Positions 1 through 8,607 of a DNA stretch of 12,055 bases are shown one piece after another. The stretch is from an uncultured Bacteroidota bacterium (GTDB lineage Bacteria > Bacteroidota > Bacteroidia > Chitinophagales > Chitinophagaceae), in the NCBI GenBank assembly GCA_946479615.1, contig CAMLGR010000140.1:1-12055 (forward strand). Reading direction: 5' to 3'. Both the position numbers and the translations under genes were made by a program. The notes under the pieces were generated by a model. The model saw only the letters and a list, made by a program, of their open reading frames with translations, searched no databases and had not been told where the DNA came from. Each line of letters begins with the position of its first letter. The stretch's first letter is position 1.

Positions 1-11
1 ATGTTTTTTTT

Positions 12-1031
12 ATGGGAATAGTAATGGCCAGCGCCGCATTTGAAGTGGGTGATTGCTGGGAAGAGGATACAAAGGACAGACCATTGAATTACCAGGTGGC
101 AACAAAACCGGGCGCTCTATTGCAAAATAAACCGGAAGCAAAGTCGACGGAGGAGATCTTGCACGAAAGTCTTGCCGAACTCAATGCCATGACCGGGCTT
201 GCCAATATTAAAAATGATGTGAACGAGATGGTAACGCTTGTAAAATTTTACCAGGAAACGGGTAAAGATTTTCTCAATAAATTTTCCTTGCATTCTGTTT
301 TCACCGGCAACCCGGGTACGGGAAAAACAACGGTGGCAAGACTGCTGTCACGCATTTACAAAGGGCTGGGTATTCTGGAGAAAGGGCATTTGGTAGAAGT
401 AGACAGGGAAGCGTTGGTGGCCGGGTATGTCGGGCAAACGGCGATCAAAACAAGAGCGAAATTAGACGAAGCGCTTGGTGGCATCCTGTTTATTGACGAG
501 GCGTATGCAATGGCGGGACAGGGATTTTCCGGCAATGATTTTGGAGGTGAGGCCATCGCTACTATCTTAAAATATATGGAAGACAATCGTGGCAGAATCG
601 GCGTGATCGTAGCCGGCTACCCGCATAAAATGCAGGATTTCATAGAAAGCAATCCCGGGTTGCGTAGCCGGTTTGATAAATATTTTAAATTTATGGATTA
701 CACGGCCGAAGAAATGTGGACTATCGCTTTGGCCATGTTCGCAGCCGAAAGCGTAACGCCGGATGAAGCTGCATCAACACATCTGAAGAATTATTTAAGC
801 TGGCAATTTGAACAGAGAGATGAAAATTTTGGAAATGCCCGCACCGTGCGCCAGATCGTAGCGGAATGTGTAAAGAATCAAAACTTGCGGTTGGCGGTCA
901 TGCGTAAGGAAGATCGCACACCTGAAATGCTGGCTGCAATAATTTTAAATGATGTGAAAGAATTCGATATCAATGATACGGAGCGTGGGGGAGAACGTCA
1001 GCGAAGAAACCAGATCGGGTTCAGGCAATAA
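12..1031 (+). CDS. CbxX/CfxQ-type AAA+ ATPase, possibly 5'-partial
   Basis: ATP-driven AAA+ protein of the CbxX/CfxQ (SpoVK/EccA-like) group. Residues 46-300 carry the whole AAA module: the lead-in TGLANIKNDV, Walker A GNPGTGKT (99-106), Walker B ILFIDEAY (158-165), sensor 1 VIVAGYP (198-204), an arginine-finger segment NPGLRSRF (214-221) and sensor 2 GNARTVR (274-280). Family members remodel proteins or complexes (rubisco activation, type VII secretion, sporulation); the substrate here is unknown. The start is uncertain. ATG at 12 and ATG at 24 are both possible, and the frame is open to base 3, so this could also be the last AAA domain of a longer multi-AAA protein; 339 residues suits a single-domain member. 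Another frame ends with TAG at 19-21 and could be the tail of an upstream gene. Two small envelope proteins follow closely, suggesting one operon. The family call is firm; the role is not. Confidence 0.85.
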   Translation: MGIVMASAAFEVGDCWEEDTKDRPLNYQVATKPGALLQNKPEAKSTEEILHESLAELNAMTGLANIKNDVNEMVTLVKFYQETGKDFLNKFSLHSVFTGNPGTGKTTVARLLSRIYKGLGILEKGHLVEVDREALVAGYVGQTAIKTRAKLDEALGGILFIDEAYAMAGQGFSGNDFGGEAIATILKYMEDNRGRIGVIVAGYPHKMQDFIESNPGLRSRFDKYFKFMDYTAEEMWTIALAMFAAESVTPDEAASTHLKNYLSWQFEQRDENFGNARTVRQIVAECVKNQNLRLAVMRKEDRTPEMLAAIILNDVKEFDINDTERGGERQRRNQIGFRQ

Positions 1032-1061
1032 ACCGAAGGGTTGTTCGATAGAAAGAGAACG

Positions 1062-1529
1062 ATGAGATTTCACACGAAATATTTTTTTGTATTCATCCTG
1101 ATCGGGCTGACCTTTCTCTCTGTCCGGCACTGGGTCGACCGGAAAAGGGAAAGCATACAGGATATAGATATTGTACGGACAGATATAGATGAAGGAGATG
1201 CGCATCTTGGCTCGTGGGCGCAAAAGAATGACAACGCTTTGTTGTTGCTTCGTCTCGTGCGGGACGGCAGTTTCCATTACCAGGTGATAAGCCATTCCGG
1301 AAAAGATACGTTGACCTATACCGGCCATTATGAGATACTGCCCTTCGTTTCATCGAATAGTGGATTGTCCTTGCCCCGCCTGGTCGCTGTGAGTGATAAG
1401 GGAGATACCATCATCAATCATTTTATAGAACTAACCCATGCAACCAGCAGAGATGTGGATGTATTAAAGCTCAACGCGAACGACGATCCCGATGCGCCGG
1501 CTATGCTTTTTTACCGGGTAAAACAATAA
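1062..1529 (+). CDS. Small membrane-anchored protein of unknown function
   Basis: I do not recognise this family. From the ATG at 1062 the product is 155 residues. It starts with a short basic stretch and one hydrophobic segment (about residues 7-21, YFFVFILIGLTFLSV) followed by RHWVDRKRE, which suggests an uncleaved signal anchor with the rest outside the inner membrane. The remaining ~125 residues alternate polar and hydrophobic positions (for example GSFHYQVISH and LTYTGHYEIL), as in a small beta-rich domain. I chose ATG 1062 over an in-frame TTG at 1041 because it puts the basic/hydrophobic anchor right at the N-terminus. The gene lies 30 bases after the AAA+ gene and 4 bases before the lipoprotein gene, so the three are probably co-transcribed and may act together at the envelope. 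Confidence 0.7.
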   Translation: MRFHTKYFFVFILIGLTFLSVRHWVDRKRESIQDIDIVRTDIDEGDAHLGSWAQKNDNALLLLRLVRDGSFHYQVISHSGKDTLTYTGHYEILPFVSSNSGLSLPRLVAVSDKGDTIINHFIELTHATSRDVDVLKLNANDDPDAPAMLFYRVKQ

Positions 1530-1533
1530 AGTC

Positions 1534-2139
1534 ATGCGCCGCATTTTTCAACTATCACTGTTTATTATATTGTTGGGTATGATTGCTTGCAGCAATCCTA
1601 CCAACAAGCGGGCTGTAAGTCTTGACGAATTAGACAGCATACAGGCCCAGGACAAAACTGTTTTGGAATCGTTTACGCCCCGCAGGGGTATGCTTACTGC
1701 TAATGAAATAATTGAATTGAGTGATTGCGATAATTTGCCCTGCATACAATTATATATGAAAAACCTTTCCCGCGATTTTGTGTATGGTCAAAAAGGGGAA
1801 TACTATGCTGCACAACATATCAGCCTGGCAGACACCGCCGGCAATAAACTCACCCTACCAGCATCTACGTTTTACGTGGAGGTGAATCCGCAGGCAACCT
1901 GGCGGGCGGCTCATACCGTGCATACGAAGGAGCAATGTGACAGCCTGCTGCAAGAATTTAGTGTCCTTGACTTTCAGTTAGCTGATGGTATGAAAAGTAA
2001 TGAGCGGCGCTATGTTTCCAAAAAATACGTGGGCAAAACCCTTTATGTGAGGGAGACATTCAGGCCGTGGTATATGAAGGGGTTGTATGATAATAAGGTT
2101 ACCTGGCCCTGTTATGTATTTGAAGTTTATAAAGATTAA
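1534..2139 (+). CDS. Putative lipoprotein of unknown function
   Basis: The 201-residue product begins MRRIFQLSLFIILLGMIAC, a typical lipoprotein signal peptide with lipobox M-I-A-C, so Cys19 should become the lipidated N-terminus after signal peptidase II cleavage. Serine and asparagine after the Cys are compatible with envelope export in Bacteroidota. The mature part (about 180 residues) has aromatic-rich segments such as KGEYYAAQHISL and a Cys pair near D-C-D-N-L-P-C; I do not recognise a domain. It starts 4 bases after the preceding stop, showing tight translational linkage to the membrane-anchored protein upstream. It is probably the last gene of the operon, since a 251-base gap follows. 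Localisation is well supported; function is unknown. Confidence 0.75.
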   Translation: MRRIFQLSLFIILLGMIACSNPTNKRAVSLDELDSIQAQDKTVLESFTPRRGMLTANEIIELSDCDNLPCIQLYMKNLSRDFVYGQKGEYYAAQHISLADTAGNKLTLPASTFYVEVNPQATWRAAHTVHTKEQCDSLLQEFSVLDFQLADGMKSNERRYVSKKYVGKTLYVRETFRPWYMKGLYDNKVTWPCYVFEVYKD

Positions 2140-2230
2140 TAGTATGTCTGGCAAGACCCCGGGTGTGTAATGGCTTCCTCATATTCGTCAGATTTATTCC
2201 AATTTTAAACAGTTACATTATTACAATGGG

Positions 2231-2318
2231 GATTGACTGTGCCGTCAAATAATAATTCTCAGGCTCCGAAGCATAGGCCGTTATTGTCGTCGTCCTTTTT
2301 TTCGTAGGAGATTGACTG
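2231..2318. repeat. Short direct repeat pair in the upstream region of the LamG gene
   Basis: GATTGACTG occurs at 2231-2239 and again at 2310-2318, 79 bases apart. A second pair, TCAGGCT, lies at 2259-2265 and 2321-2327 with different spacing. Both pairs are in the 251-base gap between the lipoprotein and LamG genes. They could be regulator binding sites, but 9-base repeats can arise by chance. Confidence 0.25.
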
Positions 2319-2363
2319 GTTCAGGCTACAACAGAGAATCAATAATTAACGTATTGGTGTAAC

Positions 2364-2380
2364 TTAGGAAAATCTCCTAA
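2364..2380. repeat. Inverted repeat just before the LamG gene start
   Basis: TTAGGA at 2364-2369 and TCCTAA at 2375-2380 form a perfect 6-base inverted repeat around a 5-base spacer, ending 10 bases before the ATG at 2391. In the mRNA it could fold into a small hairpin at the ribosome entry region; as DNA it could be an operator half-site pair. Nothing in the sequence decides between these. I could not fit a convincing Bacteroidota promoter (TTG ... TAnnTTTG) in the gap. Confidence 0.35.
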
Positions 2381-2390
2381 AATAAGAATT

Positions 2391-4496
2391 ATGCAACCAC
2401 TGGATTATGATCTGCTGTCGGAAAATTTGTTCTCTGATTACCTGGGTGAGATCACCCCCTGCACACTCAATTTCTCAGGAAGACCGATTAATAACACCGC
2501 CTCGGCCTTTTCTGTGGCGGGATGGATACGTGTAACAACGCCAGGTGCTGATCAAACTTTTTTTTCTGCGCCGCAGCAGTTTCGGTTCGGCATCGATTTG
2601 AATGGCAAGCTCGTTGCCACTTTCCTGAATACGACATCGCCTGCCGGGGTTAGTAGTGCCGGTCAGATCGTGGACACTGATTGGCACTTTGTCTGCGCGA
2701 CCTTTGCAGCCACCAATGCCGGCAATCGACTAGCTGTTTTCCTGGACGGGATACCCACCTTTGCCCTATTGACCATGACGGGATCAGGTATGGCGCAGAA
2801 CTCTTGTTATCTCGGAGAAAACGATATGTCCAGTAATATCGAGATCGCATCATGGGAGATATGGGAACGCGCACTCCTGGATGAAGACCTCGAGATGCCG
2901 ATGTGGGGCGTACCTGGAGCTGGCGACCAGGACCTGGCCGGGTTGCTCGTGGCGTTTGATTTTGCATCAGAGACGATCGTTTCTTCCAATGCTAACATCT
3001 CCTTTATCGCTACGGCGAGAAAACACGTCCGCCCTTGTTTGTATATGACGGGTGGCTCGGCGCCGGTTTCGTCCGCAACCGTGTTCCCGATTGGCAACGC
3101 AGGCCCCTGGAGCCTCCTCACCTGGGTAAAGACACCGCTATTTGGCATTAGCGGCGCTCAATTCATTCCCTTCCTGAACTCCGGGCCTGACTATAGAGAA
3201 TTTTCGTTGCAGATAAATCCGGGTACGGAGGATAACGCAACGACTATAAAAGTATCGTTCAGACCACCTGACCAGGATTCCGAGCCCCTGTTATATGTTT
3301 CACACGACTGTACCGAGTGGACGCACCTGGCACTGACCTATGATAATAGTGTACTCAAAATATACGTCAATGGCAACCTTGCCGGAACCTCAAACCAGAT
3401 AGCACTGACCAACCTTTTTACCAGCGCGATCGTGGGCGCGGGGAGTAATGGGGTGGGTGTGAACTGGTGCGGCTCCCTGCAATGCATGTCTGTCTGGAAC
3501 CGGGAAATATTGGCAGGCGAGATCGGCACTTATGCCGGCCTGGTGAAGCCGCAGACGGCAGGCCTCTTTGCCTTTTTTCCATTGGTGACGGACACCTATG
3601 ATATTGTCAAATACCTCCAGTTGAATGCGCAGGGCAGCGGTTCCATCAAAGAGGAAGAGAAATTTTTCTCCGGCAGTCAATCTGTTTTCAAAGAACTGAA
3701 GCAGTCAATGCCTGCAAAGGCCGGTGACAGTGTGCTGCTCAACGCGAAGGACTTCCGGGATCTTGCTGCGCAGCATAACATTGAAATACCCGAACGCCCG
3801 CAGCCCGCTAGTAAGCCGGATTATGGCGAGGCGCAGGCATTTTTTGACAGCGGCTATTTCAATATTGCCGAACCGTTACGATCAAAGGTCATCGCCGGCT
3901 TCGACAGGAATTACCGGCTGGGACAGGAACTGGCGGCGAAGGGCATCCGCACCGGCAGCATTACATTCGAGAATACGGACCAGCACACGGTTTACTATTA
4001 TCACACGAAAGATGGTCCCGAAGAGATCTATCGAAGCGAAGCGATCCTCTCGCCCTGGGATGCGTACATTGCCCAGATCATTTTAGACAGCCTCGTATTG
4101 ATGCTGATGCTTCTTGGTATGCACGTGTCGCGGCAGGGTATTTCGGCAATTACCGGGAGATACAATTGGGTGCAGCGGATCCAGGAGGCCGTGGGAATAC
4201 GTTTATCTAATTTGCCGCCTTCAGATCTGGGAGCTATGGAGGCCCTGCAGGTGGTGGTGGAGACATTGATATCTGTAGGTGGTGCCACGTCCTTCATCTG
4301 GAGCGTTGCTGTGGCAACTGACACACCCTGGTGGAGTATCCTGTTCACGGTATTGAACATCGTATTCACCCTCGCTTCGGCATTCATCCCGGCACTCAGT
4401 GGAGGGTATTATGCTTTGCGGCTGGTGTTTGTGGCCACGCAGGTTGGGGTCCTGGTGACGGATATAAGGAATAAGCCGGAGGGAGGGCAGGGGTGA
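2391..4496 (+). CDS. Double LamG-domain protein with hydrophobic C-terminal region, no Sec signal
   Basis: A 701-residue protein in three parts. Residues about 24-192 and 212-398 are two LamG/concanavalin A-like jelly rolls: each has the family's W-x-x-V/I-C/L strand pattern (SVAGWIRVTT and SLLTWVKTPL; DTDWHFVCATF and CTEWTHLALTYD; LAVFLDGIP and LKIYVNGNLAG; ASWEIWERAL and MSVWNREIL). Residues 440-555 are a polar linker domain. Residues about 556-690 are hydrophobic, with likely membrane segments near 558-578, 620-642 and 646-690. LamG domains usually bind sugars or proteins outside the cell, yet the N-terminus (MQPLDYDLLS) has no signal peptide, so export by a non-Sec route or a cytoplasmic inner-membrane location must be considered. 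GC is higher than in the genes to the right. Domain calls are firm, membrane topology moderate, function unknown; an effector-like role is only an idea. Confidence 0.8.
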   Translation: MQPLDYDLLSENLFSDYLGEITPCTLNFSGRPINNTASAFSVAGWIRVTTPGADQTFFSAPQQFRFGIDLNGKLVATFLNTTSPAGVSSAGQIVDTDWHFVCATFAATNAGNRLAVFLDGIPTFALLTMTGSGMAQNSCYLGENDMSSNIEIASWEIWERALLDEDLEMPMWGVPGAGDQDLAGLLVAFDFASETIVSSNANISFIATARKHVRPCLYMTGGSAPVSSATVFPIGNAGPWSLLTWVKTPLFGISGAQFIPFLNSGPDYREFSLQINPGTEDNATTIKVSFRPPDQDSEPLLYVSHDCTEWTHLALTYDNSVLKIYVNGNLAGTSNQIALTNLFTSAIVGAGSNGVGVNWCGSLQCMSVWNREILAGEIGTYAGLVKPQTAGLFAFFPLVTDTYDIVKYLQLNAQGSGSIKEEEKFFSGSQSVFKELKQSMPAKAGDSVLLNAKDFRDLAAQHNIEIPERPQPASKPDYGEAQAFFDSGYFNIAEPLRSKVIAGFDRNYRLGQELAAKGIRTGSITFENTDQHTVYYYHTKDGPEEIYRSEAILSPWDAYIAQIILDSLVLMLMLLGMHVSRQGISAITGRYNWVQRIQEAVGIRLSNLPPSDLGAMEALQVVVETLISVGGATSFIWSVAVATDTPWWSILFTVLNIVFTLASAFIPALSGGYYALRLVFVATQVGVLVTDIRNKPEGGQG

Positions 4497-4893
4497 GGGT
4501 TTGTTGCGGATGAATGAATCAGGGGAGGAACTCGTAGAATGATTGGCAGATGGGAAGGTCGACTTCAGTTTATTCTAATTGTTATTTGGGAAGGCATGAA
4601 TAGAGTGGGGTTCAATTCTCATTCACTTTCGTTGAATCGTTTTTAGAGTAGCTTATTGTAACCTCGATGAGACTAAATACTTTGTTGGGAATCAAGCGCA
4701 ATAGAAAAAACCGTAAACTGTTTTTGGGGACTTGCAAACGTGTCAAATACTCTGGTGTAAAAATAATACGAAAAGATAGTACACAGTTAAAAAATTTTAT
4801 TGCACTTCTTGACTAACTGATTAATGAGATTTCATCCGACGCTTACTAGATTAGGGAACACCTGATCTTATTCAAATAAGAAAGTGAATTTGT
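4497..4893. other. 397-base convergent intergenic region
   Basis: The stretch lies between the LamG gene and the STAND gene, which point toward each other. It marks the change from GC-richer to AT-richer sequence. It holds one small basic ORF (4667-4816, listed separately) and a short inverted repeat TCTTAT/ATAAGA at 4866-4881, just beyond the STAND gene's stop. That repeat is AT-only apart from one pair and has no clear T-run, so it is a weak terminator candidate. I see no tRNA, mobile-element end or convincing terminator for the LamG gene. Confidence 0.5.
4667..4816 (+). CDS. Possible small basic protein (49 aa)
   Basis: An ATG-started 49-codon frame ending TAA. The product begins MRLNTLLGIKRNRKNRKLF and is rich in Lys and Arg (about 15 of 49), ending in a short hydrophobic FIALLD. 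I do not recognise it. No clear ribosome binding site precedes it, and the AT-rich, A-rich sequence would favour lysine codons by chance. It sits alone between two convergent genes. It may be a small nucleic-acid-binding protein, a remnant of a lost gene, or chance; the last is quite possible. Confidence 0.2.
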   Translation: MRLNTLLGIKRNRKNRKLFLGTCKRVKYSGVKIIRKDSTQLKNFIALLD

Positions 4894-7800
4894 TCAGTAA
4901 AGACTTCTTCTTTTTATTGTGAAAACAGTATTCGCTTTCCAGAATTCCACATTTTTTCTTTCTTCTTCATTGTCAAGTATGAAGTTATCCATAACCGGCA
5001 GATGCTCTCTTATTCCGACATCCTCAAGCATAAGTGCTATAATGTAAAAAGCTTTTACCGTTCTGAATTTTTCTGAAAACGATTGCAAAGCTTCATTCAG
5101 CATCCCGTTCGTTACTCCCAGCTTGTCAAACTCTTCAATCCAGTGATCTAAATAAACCGTATTACTTTTTTCCAGTTCCCTGTATTTATAAATTAGTTCT
5201 TGTACAATTCCGTCTTTTGTCAGACGAATCTTATTACGCGAATGACTCTCTTTTATTAACGGATAGAATTTTTCGTAGCAAAGATCAGTGGCACCAATAC
5301 GGAGGCAATCCACTGCAAATTCATAGATCGTATGATCGCTTAAAAGAGAAAGATAGGGTACGAGTGATTCCAGTTTCGTTTGAGTAAGTCTTTCGGGTTC
5401 TCCCACATATTTTGCACCGTAGTGCATATCGATACTATTAAAATGTGACGCCAGTAATAAAAGCTGAGCTTTATTCTCATCCGACAAACCGTCTCCTTCC
5501 GAAATATACAGGCCATCTAAATTTCTTAGATAAAATTCAGGCATGGGTTGTCCAGGAATAAAGCCCAGTCTTCGTATCTCTTCGTCGGCAAGGTTCCTTG
5601 TTGAAGGTGTTGCAATGAACAATGCGGTCTGTATTGCTTTCTTATGGGTCTTAATGCGATCCCAATTAACTGTGAGCAATGTTGATGCATCCTCACTGTT
5701 CAAATAAGTCAATAACTCGAGGCCGATAGCCACATCGTCGTAATTTCTTCTAGTGATGCCCCAGTTAAACCAGTCGGAGAAAAACTCTTTTGTTTCTTCA
5801 TTCCAGATATGGCGTAATGTAAGTAAGTAACCGGGTTTATTTCCAATGATCTTCTTTATAGCAACCGCTGCCGCTTGGTCTCCATGTTTTATCCGCCAGT
5901 TTATTGAGCTTTCAAACAATGAGTCTTTTTCTTCCGTGATTTCCCTCAATTTACTGAGTACGATTTCCTCCGGAACGTTCCCGGTCCAGTAACGCCATGC
6001 CAGGAACCTTCGCACTGGATGTTCATCAATTTTAGAAAATTCATTTAACAAATATTGAAGTGAAGCATCGCTGATGCGTTGCTGTGTTTTTGACCAATCC
6101 CATCTGTTATCCCAGTCATCGTGCCATACATAAGCAGGATCCCGGTTCTTCTCTATATCCAAAACAACCTCGAATGCATCAGGATGATCGATTTTTGATA
6201 ACAGTAAGGCCAATACGCCCCGCAAAGATTTGTCACTACTTAATTCAAAAAGCAGTGATAGCTGCTCCTCTGAAAAATCCCAATCAAGAGATTTCAGTTG
6301 ATTATCTATCGTTCTTCCATGCAGTTGTTCAACGATAGGACGCTCTCTGGTATTTTCCGGAATGGATGACCAATATAATAAAGCATCACGCACAATGTCT
6401 TTGTTCTGTTTCTTACAACATTTCAGGATAGCCCACAGATAAGCCGCATAATTCTCATAATGCGCATATTTTTTCCAGCTTGTGGTCAATACACTGATCA
6501 GTTCGTTCTCTTCCAGAAAACCGACTAATGTATAGCCATACGAAACCGCATCGGGTTTAAACCGATCGGGCAGATGAACTCTAAGGTTTTCGATAATTTG
6601 CGAGAGGTGTTTTGCCTTTACATGCGCCAAGATCGTGTTCCACCAGTAGTCCGGCCGTTCGGGATAAAAGTACCTGATGAAAGAAAAAAAACTGATCCCT
6701 GAAAACCATATACCATTCCGGAATCTTGCCATTTGCAATTCCGCGCCGTCCGGGAATCTTTTTGTGATTGTATTTATCTCCGGCACATCAAAGCTCATTA
6801 AGGTGCCTGCAATTGCGCGGGTCACAGATTTGGGAACGCGATCTTTTGCAATAGCAATACTCCAATTCTCCAGCTTCTTAACTACGAGACTGCGATCAGT
6901 AGATTCCACTGGAATATATTTAAGAGAAACATACACAGCAAGCGGATTTGCTTTAGCCAGATGTTTCAGAACATCAATCTGTAATTGACCAGCAGCAAGG
7001 CCGGCACCCACCACTTCGGCAAAATAGGGATCCGCTAATATGTCTTCATTAGCAGCATAATCATTCAAAAGCGGGATAACCGCCAGACTCAGTAAATGGT
7101 CGTGTACCCTGTCATGGCGAAACAAAGTTTTTCCTGAATCATCGAAGGAAAATAAGGTGCGCTGTGCCGCGATCAATGTTATTATTTTATATTCTTCCGA
7201 ATCCCGACCGAGCCACTCCACGATATCATCCAGGTGTGGATCCAATAACCGATCTCTCATCATTTCCCTGCATAACAGATTTAGCGACTGATTGACTTTG
7301 TACACAGGAAATCCATGCTTATCGTGAATCTGGCGAACAGCATCCACTACATAACTCTGAATTGCTTTGCCCGGAATACTTTCGGAAAAGCTACCGACGC
7401 CCCGCAGCAATTGTAAACTAAGGCCGATCAATAACGGATCAAAACCGGTTTGAATTACCAGTGAACGTATCTGCTGCTCTGTCAATTGAGGTAGCCCGTC
7501 GTTGATCCTTTGTTCAATGATTGCTTTACAATCGCTAAAAGAAAATCGTCCCAGAGATACTACGGTATAATTCTCCTTCTTTTGTTCTTTATTCTGTAAT
7601 GAATTCAGATTGCGAGGCCATACGGGACAAAGCAAGGTTATACCGTCCTGTTTTTTCTTTTCATTCCAGGAAATCAACTTATCCAGTATGGCAGTACTAT
7701 TCGGATATTTATTGATATCGTCAACCACGATAAGGGCACCGGCAAAATATTTTTGAATATCGGTGGGATGTATATAAATTTTGGGAGATTCGGTCTTCAA

Positions 7801-8607
7801 TTGCTGCGTTATAGCATCTTCCAGCGAGACCGCTTTATCAATCGCAGTCGGCTCTAATCTATAAGCTACGATCCCATCTTTTTGCGCGGCTTGCATGTTC
7901 TTATAGCAAAATGCACTTTTCCCAAATCCTGATTCTCCTCCCAGCAGATTAACGGTTGTAGAAGATGAGCCTACCTCATCGCTAATCCTTTTTTCCCAAG
8001 AAACGTCTGTGAGTTGATCACCCCGCAGATAATAATTTTTGCCATACCGCTCAAGATTATTCTTCGCCATTTCTTCCAATAACGACGCAGAAAGCCGATC
8101 GGCATCAATTCCTAATAATTTGTAACGCAGGTATTGTCCTTCAGGCTCAAAATCCAGAAAGGAGACAAAGTGGCGTTGTTCAATGATCCTCACTTTAATA
8201 AAACTATCGGTATTGCGAGCATGAACTTTGTGATGCAACGATTCATCAACGCTTCTGTTATAAACCAGAAAAATGATGAACTGATAATCCGGATTGGATG
8301 CATACATTTCACCCGCCTGGTTAATTCCTTTGATCAAGTCGCCCTTCGGTGTTGAAGTTGCATCCCCTTCATATAGCCATTTGGTGGAAAGATTACTTGC
8401 ATTTGTGGTAATATGAACGGTAGCCAGATGCCTGCTATCCAGATAACAGAAACCATCCGATAATGATTTGATCGCTTTTCCTGCATCGTTAATGCCCGTA
8501 GGAATAAAGCCTGCCAGTTCCGGTACCATTTTTTGCAATACCGGTCCGCAGCATCTTTCAAATGCCGTACCATCCATTTTTTCCAATACAGTTGCAGTAG
8601 GCTCCAT
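4894..8607 (-). CDS. Avs-like STAND NTPase with N-terminal nuclease-like domain and helical repeat sensor region
   Basis: A 1237-residue protein, counted from the ATG at 8607; a TTG two codons earlier is possible, but the ATG follows TTTGGA closely. Residues about 8-175 resemble a restriction-endonuclease-like (Mrr/PD-(D/E)xK) domain: GTAFERCCGPVL, PTGINDAGKAI, GDLIKGINQA, then IIEQRHFVSFLDFEPEGQY and a YKLLGIDADRLS tail. The NTPase follows with Walker A GGESGFGKS (223-231), Walker B LIVVDD (292-297), a GxP-like GFDPLL (388-393) and a winged-helix end FRHDRVHDHLL (496-506), as in STAND/NACHT proteins. About 700 residues of alpha-helical, HEAT/TPR-like sequence make up the C-terminus. Avs proteins use such a C-terminus to recognise phage proteins, oligomerise, and activate the N-terminal effector. 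Here the strand that should carry (D/E)-x-K reads TVHITTNAS, so activity may be lost or use other residues. Architecture is well supported; antiviral function is inferred. Confidence 0.75.
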   Translation of the reverse strand: MEPTATVLEKMDGTAFERCCGPVLQKMVPELAGFIPTGINDAGKAIKSLSDGFCYLDSRHLATVHITTNASNLSTKWLYEGDATSTPKGDLIKGINQAGEMYASNPDYQFIIFLVYNRSVDESLHHKVHARNTDSFIKVRIIEQRHFVSFLDFEPEGQYLRYKLLGIDADRLSASLLEEMAKNNLERYGKNYYLRGDQLTDVSWEKRISDEVGSSSTTVNLLGGESGFGKSAFCYKNMQAAQKDGIVAYRLEPTAIDKAVSLEDAITQQLKTESPKIYIHPTDIQKYFAGALIVVDDINKYPNSTAILDKLISWNEKKKQDGITLLCPVWPRNLNSLQNKEQKKENYTVVSLGRFSFSDCKAIIEQRINDGLPQLTEQQIRSLVIQTGFDPLLIGLSLQLLRGVGSFSESIPGKAIQSYVVDAVRQIHDKHGFPVYKVNQSLNLLCREMMRDRLLDPHLDDIVEWLGRDSEEYKIITLIAAQRTLFSFDDSGKTLFRHDRVHDHLLSLAVIPLLNDYAANEDILADPYFAEVVGAGLAAGQLQIDVLKHLAKANPLAVYVSLKYIPVESTDRSLVVKKLENWSIAIAKDRVPKSVTRAIAGTLMSFDVPEINTITKRFPDGAELQMARFRNGIWFSGISFFSFIRYFYPERPDYWWNTILAHVKAKHLSQIIENLRVHLPDRFKPDAVSYGYTLVGFLEENELISVLTTSWKKYAHYENYAAYLWAILKCCKKQNKDIVRDALLYWSSIPENTRERPIVEQLHGRTIDNQLKSLDWDFSEEQLSLLFELSSDKSLRGVLALLLSKIDHPDAFEVVLDIEKNRDPAYVWHDDWDNRWDWSKTQQRISDASLQYLLNEFSKIDEHPVRRFLAWRYWTGNVPEEIVLSKLREITEEKDSLFESSINWRIKHGDQAAAVAIKKIIGNKPGYLLTLRHIWNEETKEFFSDWFNWGITRRNYDDVAIGLELLTYLNSEDASTLLTVNWDRIKTHKKAIQTALFIATPSTRNLADEEIRRLGFIPGQPMPEFYLRNLDGLYISEGDGLSDENKAQLLLLASHFNSIDMHYGAKYVGEPERLTQTKLESLVPYLSLLSDHTIYEFAVDCLRIGATDLCYEKFYPLIKESHSRNKIRLTKDGIVQELIYKYRELEKSNTVYLDHWIEEFDKLGVTNGMLNEALQSFSEKFRTVKAFYIIALMLEDVGIREHLPVMDNFILDNEEERKNVEFWKANTVFTIKRRSLY

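Noticed and set aside
1..21. Seven-codon frame ATG to TAG at the window start
   Set aside because: Could be the tail of an upstream gene, but too little is visible to annotate it.
3724..4086. 120-codon + strand frame inside the LamG gene
   Set aside because: It is an out-of-frame shadow of an intact 701-codon gene, with an Arg/Ser/Thr-rich composition typical of shadow frames.
8134..8355. + strand frames opposite the STAND gene (also at 6084-6338 and 6677-6988)
   Set aside because: Antisense to a long gene with clear domain motifs; no motif, start signal or neighbour supports them.
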